Shown one piece after another: positions 26,757 through 37,960 of a stretch of DNA of 64,000 bases. How positions within the stretch are numbered: position 1 is the first letter of the stretch; every line of letters starts with the position of its first letter. Below the pieces are notes generated by a model. The model had not been told where the DNA came from and searched no databases. It saw only the letters and a list, made by a program, of their open reading frames with translations. The DNA is from Methylobacterium sp. W2 (GTDB taxonomy: Bacteria > Pseudomonadota > Alphaproteobacteria > Rhizobiales > Beijerinckiaceae): NCBI RefSeq assembly GCF_020662345.1, contig NZ_VMOA01000002.1, forward strand, positions 1 through 64,000, written 5' to 3'. A program made the position numbers and the translations under genes.

Positions 26757-28150
26757 TATCCGCGAACCTTCTCGCTGGGGCTCTTCGCCCACCACGGCTC
26801 CGGATCGATGGAGCCGCCGTCTTTCCTGAACTCGACGTATAGAACCGGCCCGTCACGGTCGCCCGAAGCGGTGCCCTGGCCGCCCTCACCCATGGCCGCC
26901 ACCGGTTCCCCCGCAAGCACGAACTGTCCGACCTCGACGCTGATCTGATCCATACCGGCCAGCAGCAGATAGTAGCCATCGCCGGCGTTGATGATCAAGA
27001 GTCGTCCATACGAGCGGAACTGCCCGGCGAACGACACCCACCCATCGGACGGAGACGAGACCACCGCCTTCGGGCGGGTCGCGAGCGATATGCCGCGGGT
27101 CGTTCCGCCATTGCCGTCGGGCTGGTTGAAGCTGCGCAGGGTCGCGCCGCTCACGGGCTTGGGCACCTCGCCGCGGGTATCGACGAAGCGAATCTTCGGG
27201 GCGAGCCGCGCGGGATCGCGCGCGCCGGCCGCCGCGAAGCGCTCCTGGGTCGCGCGGGCCTCCCGCGTCTCGGCGGCGCGGGCCTCCTCCGCCGCCCGAC
27301 GGGCCGAGGCGACCTCGTTCTCCATCCGGTCGAGGAGTTCCTTCAGGCTTTTGGCCTGGATTCCGAGCTCGGCCGTGCGCGCGCGCTCGGTGACGAGCCC
27401 GCTCTCCACTTCGGCGAGGCGGGTGCGGCGGGCCGTGATGAGGGCGTTGATCCGCTGCTGCTCCCTCGCCCAGCCGGTGAGGTCGTTCTGCAGCCCCTCG
27501 CGGTCGGCGGCAATGAGCCCCTTCAGCCGCACCATCTCGGTGAGGTCGGCCGCCAGGGTCTCGGCCTCGCCGCGCAGTTCGGGCACCACGGCCCCGAGCA
27601 GCATCGACGTGCGGATGACGGCGAGCACGTCCTCCGGCTGGACCAGGACGGCCGGGGGCGGGCGCCGGCCCATGCGCTGCAGGGCGGCGAGGATTTCCGC
27701 GATGACGCCGCGGCGGGCTTCGAGGGAGCGGCGGATGCCGGATTCGCTGGCGGTGAGCGTCTTCAGGCGCTCCTCCAGCCGGCTCATCCGATCCTCGGTG
27801 GCCTGCGCCTGACGGGTGGCATCGAGGAGGGCGGCATTCAGCTTGGCCCGGTCTCCGGCGACGGAGGCGATCTCCGCTTCGAGCTTGGCCCGCGCGCCGG
27901 TGGAGGCGGCGAGCTGCTCCTCGATCCGCTTCAGGTTCTCGGCGCGGCGGGCCTTCTCGTCGATGGCGCGCTGGATCGCGTCGGCGGCGGCATCCTGTTG
28001 TTTCAACGCGTCCTGTGGTTTCGAACTGTCCTGTTGTTTCGGGCTGTCCTGGGCATGGGCAGGACCGAGCGTCAGCACCGCCATCGCCGCGAAGGCAGCG
28101 ATGCGGATCGCTCCGCCGTCAGGCCCGTGCCGCGCGTATCCGCCCCTCAT
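26756..28150 (-). CDS. EnvC-like murein hydrolase activator (degenerate M23 domain)
   Basis: The 464-residue protein has a signal peptide ending AHAQ, a repetitive QQD/KPQD stretch, long coiled coils (about 50-290) and a C-terminal LytM/M23 fold (about 330-450). The LytM metal ligands are lost: the place of the family's HxH reads YLLLAG. As in E. coli EnvC, this suggests an activator of amidases at the septum rather than a peptidase. Its start overlaps the rlmH stop by four bases (ATGA). Confidence 0.85.
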   Translation of the reverse strand: MRGGYARHGPDGGAIRIAAFAAMAVLTLGPAHAQDSPKQQDSSKPQDALKQQDAAADAIQRAIDEKARRAENLKRIEEQLAASTGARAKLEAEIASVAGDRAKLNAALLDATRQAQATEDRMSRLEERLKTLTASESGIRRSLEARRGVIAEILAALQRMGRRPPPAVLVQPEDVLAVIRTSMLLGAVVPELRGEAETLAADLTEMVRLKGLIAADREGLQNDLTGWAREQQRINALITARRTRLAEVESGLVTERARTAELGIQAKSLKELLDRMENEVASARRAAEEARAAETREARATQERFAAAGARDPARLAPKIRFVDTRGEVPKPVSGATLRSFNQPDGNGGTTRGISLATRPKAVVSSPSDGWVSFAGQFRSYGRLLIINAGDGYYLLLAGMDQISVEVGQFVLAGEPVAAMGEGGQGTASGDRDGPVLYVEFRKDGGSIDPEPWWAKSPSEKVRG

Positions 28151-28647
28151 GCGTCGATGTCGCCCCGGTGATAGGGATGTCCCGCAAGGATCGTCAGCGT
28201 CCTGTACACCTGCTCCAGGGCCAGCACGCGCACAAGGCCGTGAGGCAGGGTGGCCGCCCCGAAGGCGAGGGAGAGGTCGGCGCGCGTGCGCACCGCCGGC
28301 GCGAGCCCGTCGGCGCCACCGATGGCGACGACCAGGGTCGCCGTGGCCGCATCGCGCCAGGACGCGATCCGCTCGGCAATGCGTTCGCTCGTCCAGTCGG
28401 AGCGCCCGCGCTCGTCATAGACCAGCAGCACGCTCGACGCCGCCGGGGCATGGGACAGGATCGTCGCCCCCTCCTCCACGCTGCGGTCGATGGGGCGCCG
28501 GGCCCGGCTTTCCGGGATCTCGACGACGTCGCAGGCGGTGAGACCCAATCCGCGCCCCAACTGGACCGCCCGTTCACGATAGCGCGAAGCCAGATCCCGC
28601 TCGGGTCCCGGCTTGAGGCGGCCCACCGCCGTCACGAGCAGACGCAT
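28147..28647 (-). CDS. rlmH: 23S rRNA pseudouridine-1915 N3-methyltransferase RlmH
   Basis: A 166-residue SPOUT-fold enzyme: MRLLVTAVGRLKPGPE start, VYDERGR, the glycine-rich IGGADGL SAM loop and the C-terminal knot region with LEQVYRTLTILAGHPYH. It methylates Psi1915 in helix 69 of 23S rRNA. Neighbours rsfS (33 bp upstream) and the EnvC-like gene (ATGA overlap) are the usual ones in this order. Confidence 0.95.
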   Translation of the reverse strand: MRLLVTAVGRLKPGPERDLASRYRERAVQLGRGLGLTACDVVEIPESRARRPIDRSVEEGATILSHAPAASSVLLVYDERGRSDWTSERIAERIASWRDAATATLVVAIGGADGLAPAVRTRADLSLAFGAATLPHGLVRVLALEQVYRTLTILAGHPYHRGDIDA

Positions 28648-28679
28648 GCGTCAGTCGCCCCGCGCCATCGGGCCGGTGC

Positions 28680-29111
28680 TCAGCCGGCCAGATGGTCGGT
28701 GGTTGGGCGATCGGCGCCCCACATCTTCTCGAGATTGTAGAAGCCACGGACTTCCGGGCGGAAGATATGGACGATGATGTCGCCCGTATCGATCAGCACC
28801 CAATCGCAGGCGGGCAGGCCCTCGACCCGGGCCGTTCCGAAGCCCTTGGACTTCATTTCCTGCAGGATCCGGTCGGCGATGGCGCTGACATGGCGCTGCG
28901 AGCGGCCGGAGGTGATGATCATCGTGTCGGCAAGCGAGGTCCGGCCGGCGAGATCGATCTCGATGGTTTCCTCGGCCTTCATGTCGTCGAGACAATCAAG
29001 CGCGAGCGCCCTGAGATCGCCGATCCGCAGATCGGTGGCGTGGTCGGAACCTGTGGTTCCGGAAGGGTGCGAATCGGTCAGTGTCTCGATTCCCGAAGTG
29101 ACGGCGGTCAT
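28680..29111 (-). CDS. rsfS: Ribosomal silencing factor RsfS
   Basis: The 143-residue protein has the RsfS/DUF143 core: ALDCLDDMKAEETIEIDL, SLADTMIITSGRSQRHV, and the C-terminal DWVLIDTGDIIVHIFRPEVR with EKMWG. RsfS binds L14 and blocks subunit joining in starvation. The first ~25 residues are a variable extension. It follows nadD by 73 bp, the common arrangement. Confidence 0.95.
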   Translation of the reverse strand: MTAVTSGIETLTDSHPSGTTGSDHATDLRIGDLRALALDCLDDMKAEETIEIDLAGRTSLADTMIITSGRSQRHVSAIADRILQEMKSKGFGTARVEGLPACDWVLIDTGDIIVHIFRPEVRGFYNLEKMWGADRPTTDHLAG

Positions 29112-29184
29112 TTTACCCGAACAATCTATAGTCTGGAGAGAGTGGAACGATCACTCTCCGTTTTCAAGAGTCGCGACGCGCTCG

Positions 29185-29811
29185 TCATCGTCCAGCCCGG
29201 AGGGCCGTGGACGACAGGGTCGAGCGCGGGCCATGGAGAAACACCCAGGCCGGGGGTTCGAGATCGGCGAGGAGACCCGCATCCGATTCGTCGATGCGCC
29301 ATCGTCCCATCGCCTGCGCCCCTCGGGCGCTCGGTGCCGTCAGGGTGAAGCCCGGCCTATCGATGATCGCGATCGGCATCGTGGCGGCGATAGCACGAAA
29401 ATCACGCCAGCGGTGAAATGCCGCGAGACTGTCGGCCCCCATGATCCAGACGAAGCGCACGGCGGGTTGGCGGGCCTGGAGGTAGGCAAGGCTCTGGCGG
29501 GTATAGCGGGCGCCGATCCGCGTCTCGAAACCGGTGATGGCGATGCGTGGATGGTCGGCGACGGCGGAGGCCACCGCGATCCGCGTCTCCAGGGGAGCGA
29601 GGGCCGTGCGGTCCTTCAGCGGATTGCCGGGGGTGACCATCCACCAGATCCGGTCGAGCCGCAGCCGCTTCAGCGCCACGAGGCTCACGTGGCGGTGGCC
29701 GAGATGGGCCGGATTGAAGGACCCGCCATAGAGACCGATCCGCAGGCCGGGTACGGCGGGAGGCAGCCGGACGAGCCCCGCCGCCTCAAGCCGCACGGGT
29801 GGAGCCGACAC
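29185..29811 (-). CDS. nadD: Nicotinate-nucleotide adenylyltransferase NadD
   Basis: The 208-residue enzyme carries GLYGGSFNPAHLGHRHVS (about residues 26-43) with the nucleotidyltransferase GxFNPxHxGH motif, WWMVTPGNPLK, and WIMGADSLAAFHRWRDF. The C-terminal ISSTxxR motif is replaced by LSSTALR. It makes deamido-NAD in NAD synthesis. It starts 20 bp after proA. Confidence 0.94.
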   Translation of the reverse strand: MSAPPVRLEAAGLVRLPPAVPGLRIGLYGGSFNPAHLGHRHVSLVALKRLRLDRIWWMVTPGNPLKDRTALAPLETRIAVASAVADHPRIAITGFETRIGARYTRQSLAYLQARQPAVRFVWIMGADSLAAFHRWRDFRAIAATMPIAIIDRPGFTLTAPSARGAQAMGRWRIDESDAGLLADLEPPAWVFLHGPRSTLSSTALRAGR

Positions 29812-29831
29812 GCCGCATCAGGCAGGCCGCA

Positions 29832-31130
29832 TCAAGGACGGGTCTGCCCGCGACCATGGACCCGGTACTTGAAGGTCGTCAGCTGCTCGACGCCCACCGG
29901 ACCGCGCGCATGCATGCGCCCGGTGGCGATGCCGATCTCGGCGCCGAAGCCGAACTCGCCGCCATCGGCGAATTGCGTGGAGGCGTTGTGGGTGACGATG
30001 GCCGAATCGACCTCCGCGAGGAAGCGCGTCGCCTCGGCGGGGTCGGCCGTGACGATGGCATCAGTATGATGCGAGCCGTTGGCCTCGATATGGGCGATTG
30101 CCGCGTCGAGCCCGTCCACCACCTTCACGGCGATGATCGCGTCGAGATATTCGGTGCGCCAGTCGATCTCGGTGGCGGCGGTGACCCGCGCATCCACCGC
30201 CTGCGTCGCCGCATCGCCGCGGACGCTGCAGCCGGCCTCGATCAGCGCCGTGACCAGGGGGGCAAGGTGCGTCTCCGCCACGGCGGCGTCGACGAGCAGG
30301 GTCTCGGCGGCGCCGCAGATGCCGGTGCGGCGCATCTTGCTGTTGATCACCAGGGTGCGGGCCATGTCGAGATCCGCGCCGGCGGCCACGTAGACATGGC
30401 AGATGCCGTCGAGATGGGCGAAGACCGGGACCTTGGCCTCGGATTGGACCCGCTCCACGAGGCCGCGCCCGCCACGGGGCACGATGATGTCGATGCAGCC
30501 GTCGAGGCCCGACAGCATGGCGCCCACCGCCGCGCGGTCGCGAGTGGGGACGATCTGCACCGCATCCGCCGGCAGGCCGGCGGCTTCCAGCCCCTCGCGC
30601 ATGGCACGGGCGATGGCCATGGCGGTGCGGTGGCTGTCCGACCCGGCGCGCAGGATCGCCGCATTGCCGGCCTTGAGGCACAGGGCGCCCGCATCGGCGG
30701 TGACGTTGGGGCGGCTCTCGAAGATGACGCCGACGACGCCGAGCGGCACGGCGATCCGCTCGATCAGCAACCCGTTGGGACGCTCGAACGCCGCGAGCTG
30801 GCGACCGACGGGATCGGGCAGCGCGCCGATCTTGGCCACCGCATCGGCCATGGCGGCGAGCCGGCCCTCGTCGAGGGTCAGGCGGTCGATCAGCGCCTGG
30901 GTCTGTCCGCTCGCCATCGCGGCGGCGACGTCGCGGGCGTTCTCGGCGAGGATCGCGTCCCGGCTCGCCCTCAGGCAATCGGCCACCTGACGGAGGGCGA
31001 CATCCTTGGCCTGGGCTGAGGCCTGGGCGATCTTGCGGGCGGCGGCACGGGCGCGGTGGCCGATCTCCTGCATCTGCTCGGTGAGATCGGGAGCGGCGGC
31101 GAAATCGGATCTCAGATTCAGAACGGGCAC
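29832..31130 (-). CDS. proA: Gamma-glutamyl phosphate reductase ProA
   Basis: The 432-residue aldehyde-dehydrogenase-fold enzyme shows [20 protein letters not shown], the nucleotide-binding [13 protein letters not shown], and the catalytic cysteine in [13 protein letters not shown]. It makes glutamate semialdehyde, the second step of proline synthesis. Length is normal. It follows proB by about 107 bp. Confidence 0.96.
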   Translation of the reverse strand: MPVLNLRSDFAAAPDLTEQMQEIGHRARAAARKIAQASAQAKDVALRQVADCLRASRDAILAENARDVAAAMASGQTQALIDRLTLDEGRLAAMADAVAKIGALPDPVGRQLAAFERPNGLLIERIAVPLGVVGVIFESRPNVTADAGALCLKAGNAAILRAGSDSHRTAMAIARAMREGLEAAGLPADAVQIVPTRDRAAVGAMLSGLDGCIDIIVPRGGRGLVERVQSEAKVPVFAHLDGICHVYVAAGADLDMARTLVINSKMRRTGICGAAETLLVDAAVAETHLAPLVTALIEAGCSVRGDAATQAVDARVTAATEIDWRTEYLDAIIAVKVVDGLDAAIAHIEANGSHHTDAIVTADPAEATRFLAEVDSAIVTHNASTQFADGGEFGFGAEIGIATGRMHARGPVGVEQLTTFKYRVHGRGQTRP

Positions 31131-31237
31131 GGTCTGTTTCCTCGCAGCTCACCGTTCAAGGCGATGGCGGCATATCGATTGTGCCCTCATGCCACGCGTC
31201 GAGGCGGCAAAACAAGCACATTGCATAATAGTCGAGC

Positions 31238-32359
31238 CTATTCTCCGACCATCGCGAGGTCATCGCGATGCACCATTTCAGCGCGACCGGGATGAGTAAG
31301 CAATTCCGCGATTTCCCGACTCGGGCGACCGATGATCTGCGCCGCCTGTGCACTGTCATAAGCCACGAGGCCACGCCCCAGGGTGCGGCCCTGCACGTCC
31401 CGGATGATTACCGCGTCCCCTCGCCCGAAATTTCCCGACAATCCGGTGACGCCGACCGGCAGCAGGCTGGCCCCGCCTTGCAGGGCACGGGCCGCTCCGG
31501 CATCGACCACGAGGATACCGCGCGGCTCGAGCGATCCGGCGATCCAGGCCTTGCGCGCGGCGACGGGGTTCGAGCCGGACAGGAACCAGGTGCAGCGCCC
31601 CCCCTGCAGGATGGTGCGCAGGGGGTTCTTCTCGCGCCCGTCGGCGATGACCATGTGGGTGCCGCCGCTCGCGGCGATCTTGCCCGCCTCGACCTTGGTG
31701 CGCATGCCGCCCCGCGACAGTTCCGAGGCCGGCCCTCCCGCCATGGCCTCGATCTCCGGCGTGATCCGCTCGATGAGGGGCAGATGGCGCGCGTTCGGAT
31801 CGCTGGCGGGGGGCGCCGTGTAGAGGCCGTCGATATCGGAGAACAGCACCAGCACGTCGGCACCGATCATGGTGGCGACGCGGGCGGCGAGACGGTCGTT
31901 GTCGCCGTAGCGGATCTCGCTGGTGGCGACCGTGTCGTTCTCATTGACCACCGGCACGGCACGGACTTCGAGGAGCTTCAGCACGGTGGCGCGGGCGTTG
32001 AGGTAGCGGCGGCGCTCCTCGGTGTCCTGCGGCGTCACCAGGATCTGGCCGGCCGCGATGCCGTGATGGCCGAGCGCCTCGGCCCAGTAGCGCGCGAGCG
32101 CGATCTGCCCCACGGCGGCGGCGGCCTGGCTCTCCTCCAGCCGGAGCGTGCCGGGCGGGTAGCCGAGAACCGTCCGCCCCAGGGCGATGGCCCCGGACGA
32201 GACGACGAGGACGTCGACGCCGCGCGCATGCAGATCGGCGATGTCCTCGGCGAGCGCCGCGAGCCAGGCATGGCGCAGGCGCCCGCGCGCGCGGTCGACG
32301 AGCAACGCCGAGCCGACCTTGATGACGACGCGGCGGAAATCCTGAAGGGAGGGGATCAT
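31238..32359 (-). CDS. proB: Glutamate 5-kinase ProB
   Basis: The product (373 residues from this start) has the amino-acid kinase core ([54 protein letters not shown]) and a C-terminal PUA domain (about 280-355). It phosphorylates glutamate, the first and feedback-inhibited step of proline synthesis. The ATG at 32359 overlaps the vapC stop by four bases; an ATG at 32374 would add five residues and overlap vapC by 19 bases. Neither has a strong ribosome site, so translation probably depends on termination of vapC. Confidence 0.94.
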   Translation of the reverse strand: MIPSLQDFRRVVIKVGSALLVDRARGRLRHAWLAALAEDIADLHARGVDVLVVSSGAIALGRTVLGYPPGTLRLEESQAAAAVGQIALARYWAEALGHHGIAAGQILVTPQDTEERRRYLNARATVLKLLEVRAVPVVNENDTVATSEIRYGDNDRLAARVATMIGADVLVLFSDIDGLYTAPPASDPNARHLPLIERITPEIEAMAGGPASELSRGGMRTKVEAGKIAASGGTHMVIADGREKNPLRTILQGGRCTWFLSGSNPVAARKAWIAGSLEPRGILVVDAGAARALQGGASLLPVGVTGLSGNFGRGDAVIIRDVQGRTLGRGLVAYDSAQAAQIIGRPSREIAELLTHPGRAEMVHRDDLAMVGE

Positions 32360-32760
32360 CTCGTTAACGGCCATGCGGACGGGATGTCGGTTTGGCCGAA
32401 ATCATCGCCCTTGAACAAAAGCGGGAGCTTGGTGTGCCTCGCCACCGCGTACGACATGCAATCGCCGAAGTTGAGCCGTGCCGGATGCCCACGCCCCTTG
32501 CCAAAGCGGGCGAAGGCATCACAGGCCAGTTCATACATCCGCGCATCGAAGCTGAGCACCGAGATCGCCGGACGGCTCGAAAAACCTCCGAGAAAGTCCA
32601 CCACCGCGTCCGGTATCCGTGAGTCGAGAACCATGCGGGCCTCGACCAGAGTCGGGGCGCCGACCACCGCCTTACGACGGGCAATGAGGCGGTTGAAATC
32701 CCACTCCTCGGGTTCGCTCAGGGCGATGGCCACAATCGCCGAGGTGTCGAGGACGATCAT
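32356..32760 (-). CDS. vapC: VapC-type PIN-domain toxin
   Basis: A 134-residue PIN ribonuclease with the four acidic metal ligands apparent: Asp5 in [11 protein letters not shown], Glu40 in [10 protein letters not shown], Asp100 in [10 protein letters not shown] and Asp119 in [10 protein letters not shown]. VapC toxins cut specific RNAs, often initiator tRNA or 23S rRNA. It overlaps the antitoxin gene upstream and proB downstream by four bases each, so it is physically inside the obgE-proB operon. Confidence 0.9.
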   Translation of the reverse strand: MIVLDTSAIVAIALSEPEEWDFNRLIARRKAVVGAPTLVEARMVLDSRIPDAVVDFLGGFSSRPAISVLSFDARMYELACDAFARFGKGRGHPARLNFGDCMSYAVARHTKLPLLFKGDDFGQTDIPSAWPLTR

Positions 32761-33026
32761 ATGGGCAGGCCAAAGTCGTCGTACATGTCGCGGTGATCGG
32801 AGGTGGCACCCGGTCGTTTGTCGGCCGACGCCTTCCTCGCCAAGGCACGAAGCGCCTCGAACTCCGCCTGCTGACTCGGCGAGAGTTCGTCGCTTAGGGT
32901 GAGCTTTGCCCCGAACTCCCGCAGCGCTTGCAGGACGACGTCCGTGACGCTGGTATCGAGGCGTTCGGCGATGTCCGAGGCTAGGGCGTGCGCCTCGTCG
33001 CTGCGAATGTTCAACTGCTTCGTCAT
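32757..33026 (-). CDS. vapB: VapB-type antitoxin
   Basis: An 89-residue protein with an N-terminal DNA-binding part (MTKQLNIRSDEAHALASDIA) and the C-terminal MYDDFGLPI motif of the Rv0623/PSK-operon type antitoxins, which threads into the PIN active site. The ATG at 33026 is preferred; eleven more residues upstream would be possible. It ends in an ATGA overlap with vapC and lies 63 bp downstream of obgE. Confidence 0.88.
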   Translation of the reverse strand: MTKQLNIRSDEAHALASDIAERLDTSVTDVVLQALREFGAKLTLSDELSPSQQAEFEALRALARKASADKRPGATSDHRDMYDDFGLPI

Positions 33027-33089
33027 GACGACCCCTGGCTTGCTAGCTGGGATGCCCACGATGCTAGCACATCGTAGGACGCCCGTCGC

Positions 33090-34145
<1,056 letters not shown>

Positions 34146-34207
34146 TCATGCGCCGAGGGCGGGGCCTGCCGGCTCCAGACCGTGGCGAATCACATGCGGG
34201 TTCGGGG

Positions 34208-34678
34208 TCAGGCTGCGCCTTGTCGACACTTCCCGTCGAGGTTCAGGTACTGCACGCTGCGCAGACCCGCCTCGAACCACGCCCCACCCGACTTCGTCCG
34301 GTCGTAGGCGTAGAGATTGATGACGATGGCGCCGTCCGGTGACGTGAGGGTCGCCGGAACCTGCGCATCGTCGAAGGCCCAGATCGGACGGGAATCGGAG
34401 CCGAACTCGGCACGGCTTCCGTCCATCTCGAACTGGCTCACCTGGGCGAAGACCGGCCGCTCGTCATGGTCGGAGATCGCGAAGGTGAAGCCGACCTTGG
34501 GGCTTCGCCCGACGAAATTGTAGAATTCGCAGTAGAGCGTCGGGCTCCGTGGCGACGGTCTCGGGGTGTCCGCGACCGGGGTCGCGGGGGGCTCGCCTCC
34601 GCCGCTCAGAAACGCGAGGGCGACCGCGACCGAACCGGTCGCGGCGAGGGCCGCCAGAACGAGAGGGCGCTGCGTCAT
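34208..34678 (-). CDS. Hypothetical exported protein
   Basis: A 156-residue protein with an N-terminal hydrophobic segment (residues 5-24) followed by a Pro-rich linker, consistent with export or anchoring. The remainder is beta-rich with two cysteines (near 49 and 151) that could pair. No family was recognised. It lies between the rpmA terminator and obgE on the same strand. Confidence 0.7.
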   Translation of the reverse strand: MTQRPLVLAALAATGSVAVALAFLSGGGEPPATPVADTPRPSPRSPTLYCEFYNFVGRSPKVGFTFAISDHDERPVFAQVSQFEMDGSRAEFGSDSRPIWAFDDAQVPATLTSPDGAIVINLYAYDRTKSGGAWFEAGLRSVQYLNLDGKCRQGAA

Positions 34679-34737
34679 CGCGGCTCCGCTTCCGAGCGCG
34701 CGCCCGTCCCGACGACGGAGACCCGCGCAGACGACGA

Positions 34738-34765
34738 AAGGGAGGATGGCGCACCATCCTCCCTT
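34738..34765 (-). terminator. Terminator of rplU-rpmA
   Basis: AAGGGAGGATGG and CCATCCTCCCTT form a perfect 12-bp stem with a CGCA loop, 69 bp beyond the rpmA stop; on the minus strand it is followed by TTTCGTCGT. Confidence 0.7.
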
Positions 34766-34833
34766 CGATGTCCGACGATCGTCGATGACGGGAGGCCCGG
34801 TGCGGGCGCCGCCTCGCGGTGGGAGGCCGTGGA

Positions 34834-35100
34834 TTACTCCGCGGCTTCCTGGTGCGGCACCACGGCGACGAAGGCGCGGCCGCGCTTCACCTGGAACAGC
34901 ACGCGGCCGTCCGCCTTGGCGAACAGGGTGTGGTCCGTACCGATGCCGACATTGACGCCGGGATGGAACTTGGTGCCGCGCTGACGGACGATGATGTTGC
35001 CGGCGATGACGGCTTCGGCACCGAACTTCTTCACGCCGAGGCGCTGACCGGCCGAATCGCGGCCGTTGCGGGACGAGCCGCCTGCTTTTTTATGGGCCAT
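34834..35100 (-). CDS. rpmA: Ribosomal protein bL27
   Basis: The 88-residue protein begins [16 protein letters not shown] and contains [27 protein letters not shown] and a basic core, all typical of bL27, whose N-terminus reaches the peptidyl-transferase centre. It follows rplU by 32 bp. Confidence 0.98.
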   Translation of the reverse strand: MAHKKAGGSSRNGRDSAGQRLGVKKFGAEAVIAGNIIVRQRGTKFHPGVNVGIGTDHTLFAKADGRVLFQVKRGRAFVAVVPHQEAAE

Positions 35101-35132
35101 TGTGGTTAACTCCGAATGTCTCGATCAGAACG

Positions 35133-35447
35133 TCAGGCGCTGATGCCGGTGATGCGCACCACGGTGTGGTGCTGGCGATGACCGCGCTTGCGGCGCGAGT
35201 TCTGACGGCGGCGCTTCTTGAAGGCGATGACCTTCGCATCGCGGCCGTGGCTGACGATCTCGCCGGCGACGCTGATGCCCGACAGGAGCGGCGCGCCGAC
35301 CTGGGTGGCGCCCGCGTCGTCCGCGAACAGGAGGACTTCGCCGAAGGTCACGGCCGAGCCGGGCTCGCCCTCGACGGTGGCGATCGTGATGGTGTCGTTG
35401 GCGGCAACGCGATACTGCTTGCCGCCCGTCTTGATGACTGCGAACAT
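35133..35447 (-). CDS. rplU: Ribosomal protein bL21
   Basis: The 104-residue protein starts MFAVIKTGGKQYRV and ends with the basic KKRRRQNSRRKRGHRQ stretch and VRITGI typical of bL21. The ATG at 35447 has a GAGAGA site upstream; longer readings contain no bL21 sequence. First gene of rplU-rpmA. Confidence 0.97.
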   Translation of the reverse strand: MFAVIKTGGKQYRVAANDTITIATVEGEPGSAVTFGEVLLFADDAGATQVGAPLLSGISVAGEIVSHGRDAKVIAFKKRRRQNSRRKRGHRQHHTVVRITGISA

Positions 35448-35874
35448 CGTTCTCTCTCGTGTTCTCTGCCGGCCTCCGGCTTTCGCCTGGACCGTCTTCT
35501 TGTTCAGGTCATCCGCGACACCGATCGAGCGATGCGCGAACGCGAAACGCGCGGACTTCGTCGAGGAAGCCGCGCGTTGCGTCGGTGGATAAGCGTGGAA
35601 GGGGTGATTTGTCAATGTCGCTTCGAAAACTCGTCCGTGTCAGGTTCGAGTGCCCTTGCGCCCAAGCCTTTTGATGCGCGTGAACGCGGACATCAGAAGA
35701 CTTGCAACGAAAGACTTTAACGTCGGCATCGGCCCAGGATAAAAGTAAATCGTTGTGTTACGTCGACGAAACTCTGAAATTAGCACTTCGACCCTCCGAC
35801 GAATTACTTTGGTCACGCCCACGAAAACATCCCACCAACTCCCGTTGACGTCGTATGCGGGCACATCCGAATCG
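35448..35874. promoter_or_regulatory. Upstream region of rplU
   Basis: A 427-bp gap between the HerA/YjgR-type gene and rplU that should carry the rplU promoter and leader. A 74-codon minus-strand frame (35640-35864) has no recognisable family or ribosome site and is not called. No leader RNA motif was recognised. Confidence 0.4.
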
Positions 35875-37410
35875 TCACCGCTTCATCAACCCACCCAGCA
35901 CGTTCCGCAGGATCGCGTTGCCCACCTGCGTTCCCACCGTCCGCGCCATGGAGCGGGCGGCGTTGCCGATGACCTGCTCGGCGAGACTCTGCGGCGGGCG
36001 GCGGGCGCCCTTGGCGGCGGGTTTCGAGCCGAGCACGCCGCCGAGCAGCCCGCCGAGCATGCCGCTCAAGCCGCCTTCCGATTGCTGCGCCGCTTCGGCC
36101 GGAGCGGAATCGAGGCCCTTGCGCCGGGCCAGGATCTCGTAGGCGCTCTCGTTGTCCACCGCCTCGTCGTACTTGCCGCGCAGGGGGCTCTTGGCGATCA
36201 GTTCGGCGCGCTCGGCCGGATTCAGCGGCCCGACCCTGCCCTGAGGCGGGGCGATGAGGGCGCGCTCCACGATCGAGGGCGTACCCTTGGCCTCAAGGAA
36301 GCTCACCAGGGCCTCCCCGACCGCGAGTTCGGTGATGGCCTCAGCGACGTCGAAGCCGGGATTTTGGCGAAACGTGTCGGCCGCCGCCTTCACGGCACGC
36401 TGGTCGCGGGGGGTGAAGGCGCGCAGGGCGTGCTGGACGCGGTTGCCGAGCTGGCCGAGCACGGTCTCGGGCAGGTCGAGGGGGTTCTGGGTCACGAAAT
36501 AGACGCCGACGCCCTTGGAGCGGATCAGGCGGACCACCTGTTCCACCGCGTCGAGGAGGGCTTTTGGCGCGTCGTCGAACAGGAGATGCGCCTCGTCGAA
36601 GAAGAAGACGAGCTTGGGCTTGTCGAGGTCTCCCACCTCCGGCAGCTGTTCGAACAGTTCCGACAGCATCCACAGCAGGAACGAGGCGTAGAGGCGCGGC
36701 CGCTGCATCAGCTTGTCGGCGGCCAGGATGTTGACGATGCCCCGCCCCTCCCGGTCCACCTTCATGAAGTCGTTGAGGTCGAGGGCGGGCTCGCCGAAGA
36801 ACTGGTCGGCGCCCTGGTTCTCCAGCATCAGCAACTGCCGCTGGATCGCGCCGACGGAGGCCGCCGAGACATTGCCGTACCTGGCCGAGATCTCCTTGAG
36901 GTTCTCGGTGACGTAGAGCAGCAGCGCCCGCAGGTCCTTGAGGTCGAGGACCGGCCATTGGTTGTCGTCCGCGACGCGGAAGGCGATGTTGAGCACGCCT
37001 TCCTGGGTGTCGTTGAGCTCGAGCAGCCGGGCCAGCAGCAGCGGCCCCATCTCGATCACCGTGCAGCGGATCGGGTGCCCCTGCGCGCCGAACAGGTCCC
37101 AGAATACGGTGGGGAAACGGTCGGGCTCGTAGGTGATCCCGAGTTCCTCGGCGCGCTTGACGAAGACCGGCTTCGATTCGCCCGCCGCCGCGAGGCCCGA
37201 CAGGTCGCCCTTGATGTCGGCGGCGAAGACCGGGACGCCGGCATTGGAGAACCCCTCCGCCAGCACTTGGAGCGTCACCGTCTTGCCGGTACCGGTGGCG
37301 CCGGCCACGAGGCCGTGGCGGTTGGCGAGCCTGAGGGTCAGCGCCTCCGGCTTGGTGCCGCTCTTGCCGACCGAACTCTTGCCGACGAGGATGGTGCCGT
37401 CGCTCTGCAT
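35875..37410 (-). CDS. HerA/YjgR-type (DUF853) P-loop ATPase
   Basis: The 511-residue protein has Walker A GATGTGKT (about 37-44), Walker [14 protein letters not shown] (near 280) and the arginine-rich region [26 protein letters not shown]. This is the DUF853 family (E. coli YjgR), related to HerA DNA-pumping ATPases but of unknown role. A Gly-rich segment with [16 protein letters not shown] near the C-terminus (about 455-475) is probably disordered. It is a single gene, divergent from the DUF2267-like gene. Confidence 0.9.
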   Translation of the reverse strand: MQSDGTILVGKSSVGKSGTKPEALTLRLANRHGLVAGATGTGKTVTLQVLAEGFSNAGVPVFAADIKGDLSGLAAAGESKPVFVKRAEELGITYEPDRFPTVFWDLFGAQGHPIRCTVIEMGPLLLARLLELNDTQEGVLNIAFRVADDNQWPVLDLKDLRALLLYVTENLKEISARYGNVSAASVGAIQRQLLMLENQGADQFFGEPALDLNDFMKVDREGRGIVNILAADKLMQRPRLYASFLLWMLSELFEQLPEVGDLDKPKLVFFFDEAHLLFDDAPKALLDAVEQVVRLIRSKGVGVYFVTQNPLDLPETVLGQLGNRVQHALRAFTPRDQRAVKAAADTFRQNPGFDVAEAITELAVGEALVSFLEAKGTPSIVERALIAPPQGRVGPLNPAERAELIAKSPLRGKYDEAVDNESAYEILARRKGLDSAPAEAAQQSEGGLSGMLGGLLGGVLGSKPAAKGARRPPQSLAEQVIGNAARSMARTVGTQVGNAILRNVLGGLMKR

Positions 37411-37570
37411 GATCGCCTGAACCCACCGCTTCGCGTCGCGCCCTCTGCGCCGACGGTGGAGTTATGCCGTTCGCAGGCAACATTTTCCAGCGCGCTGCCC
37501 CGGGGCGCTTGATTTCGCCCCGTCGAGGCCAGATGGACGGGACGACCCGCATGCGTTGGAGCATTTGCAC

Positions 37571-37960
37571 ATGGAAGAATTGATCGCCCGCGTCACCACC
37601 AAGACCGGGCTCGACGCCGCGACGGCGCAGACGGCCATCGGCCACATCCTCGCCTTCCTGCAGAAGGAAGGCCCGGCCACCGAAGTCGCCCAGCTCTTCG
37701 CGGCAATGCCCGGCGCGGACGCGGCGGCGGCGCAGTCGAACGCGGGCGAGGGCGGCGGCGGCGGCCTCATGGGCATGCTCGGCGGCATGATGGGCGGGGG
37801 CGTGATGGCGCTCGGCCAGAAGCTGATGGCGGCCGGCGTCCCCATGGGACAGATGCAGCCGCTGGGCGCCGAACTGTTCGCCTTCGGCCGCGAGAAGGCC
37901 GGCGAGGACGTGATGGGCCCGATCGTCGGTTCGATTCCCGGCCTGAACCAGTTCGTCTGA
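37571..37960 (+). CDS. DUF2267/YidB-like small helical protein
   Basis: A 129-residue protein: helical first half with TKTGLDAATAQTAIGHIL, a Gly/Met-rich middle (GGGGGLMGMLGGMMGGG), then a helical tail with FAFGREKAGEDVMGPIVGSIPGL. The pattern fits DUF2267/DUF937-like small proteins of unknown function. The ATG at 37571 was chosen over a TTG at 37556. Confidence 0.6.
   Translation: MEELIARVTTKTGLDAATAQTAIGHILAFLQKEGPATEVAQLFAAMPGADAAAAQSNAGEGGGGGLMGMLGGMMGGGVMALGQKLMAAGVPMGQMQPLGAELFAFGREKAGEDVMGPIVGSIPGLNQFV

Noticed and set aside
35640..35670. GGTTCGAGT resembling a tRNA T-loop
   Set aside because: The flanking bases do not pair as a T-stem and no acceptor or anticodon arm could be built.
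35640..35864. 74-codon minus-strand frame upstream of rplU
   Set aside because: Lies in the probable promoter/leader region, with no family match or ribosome site.
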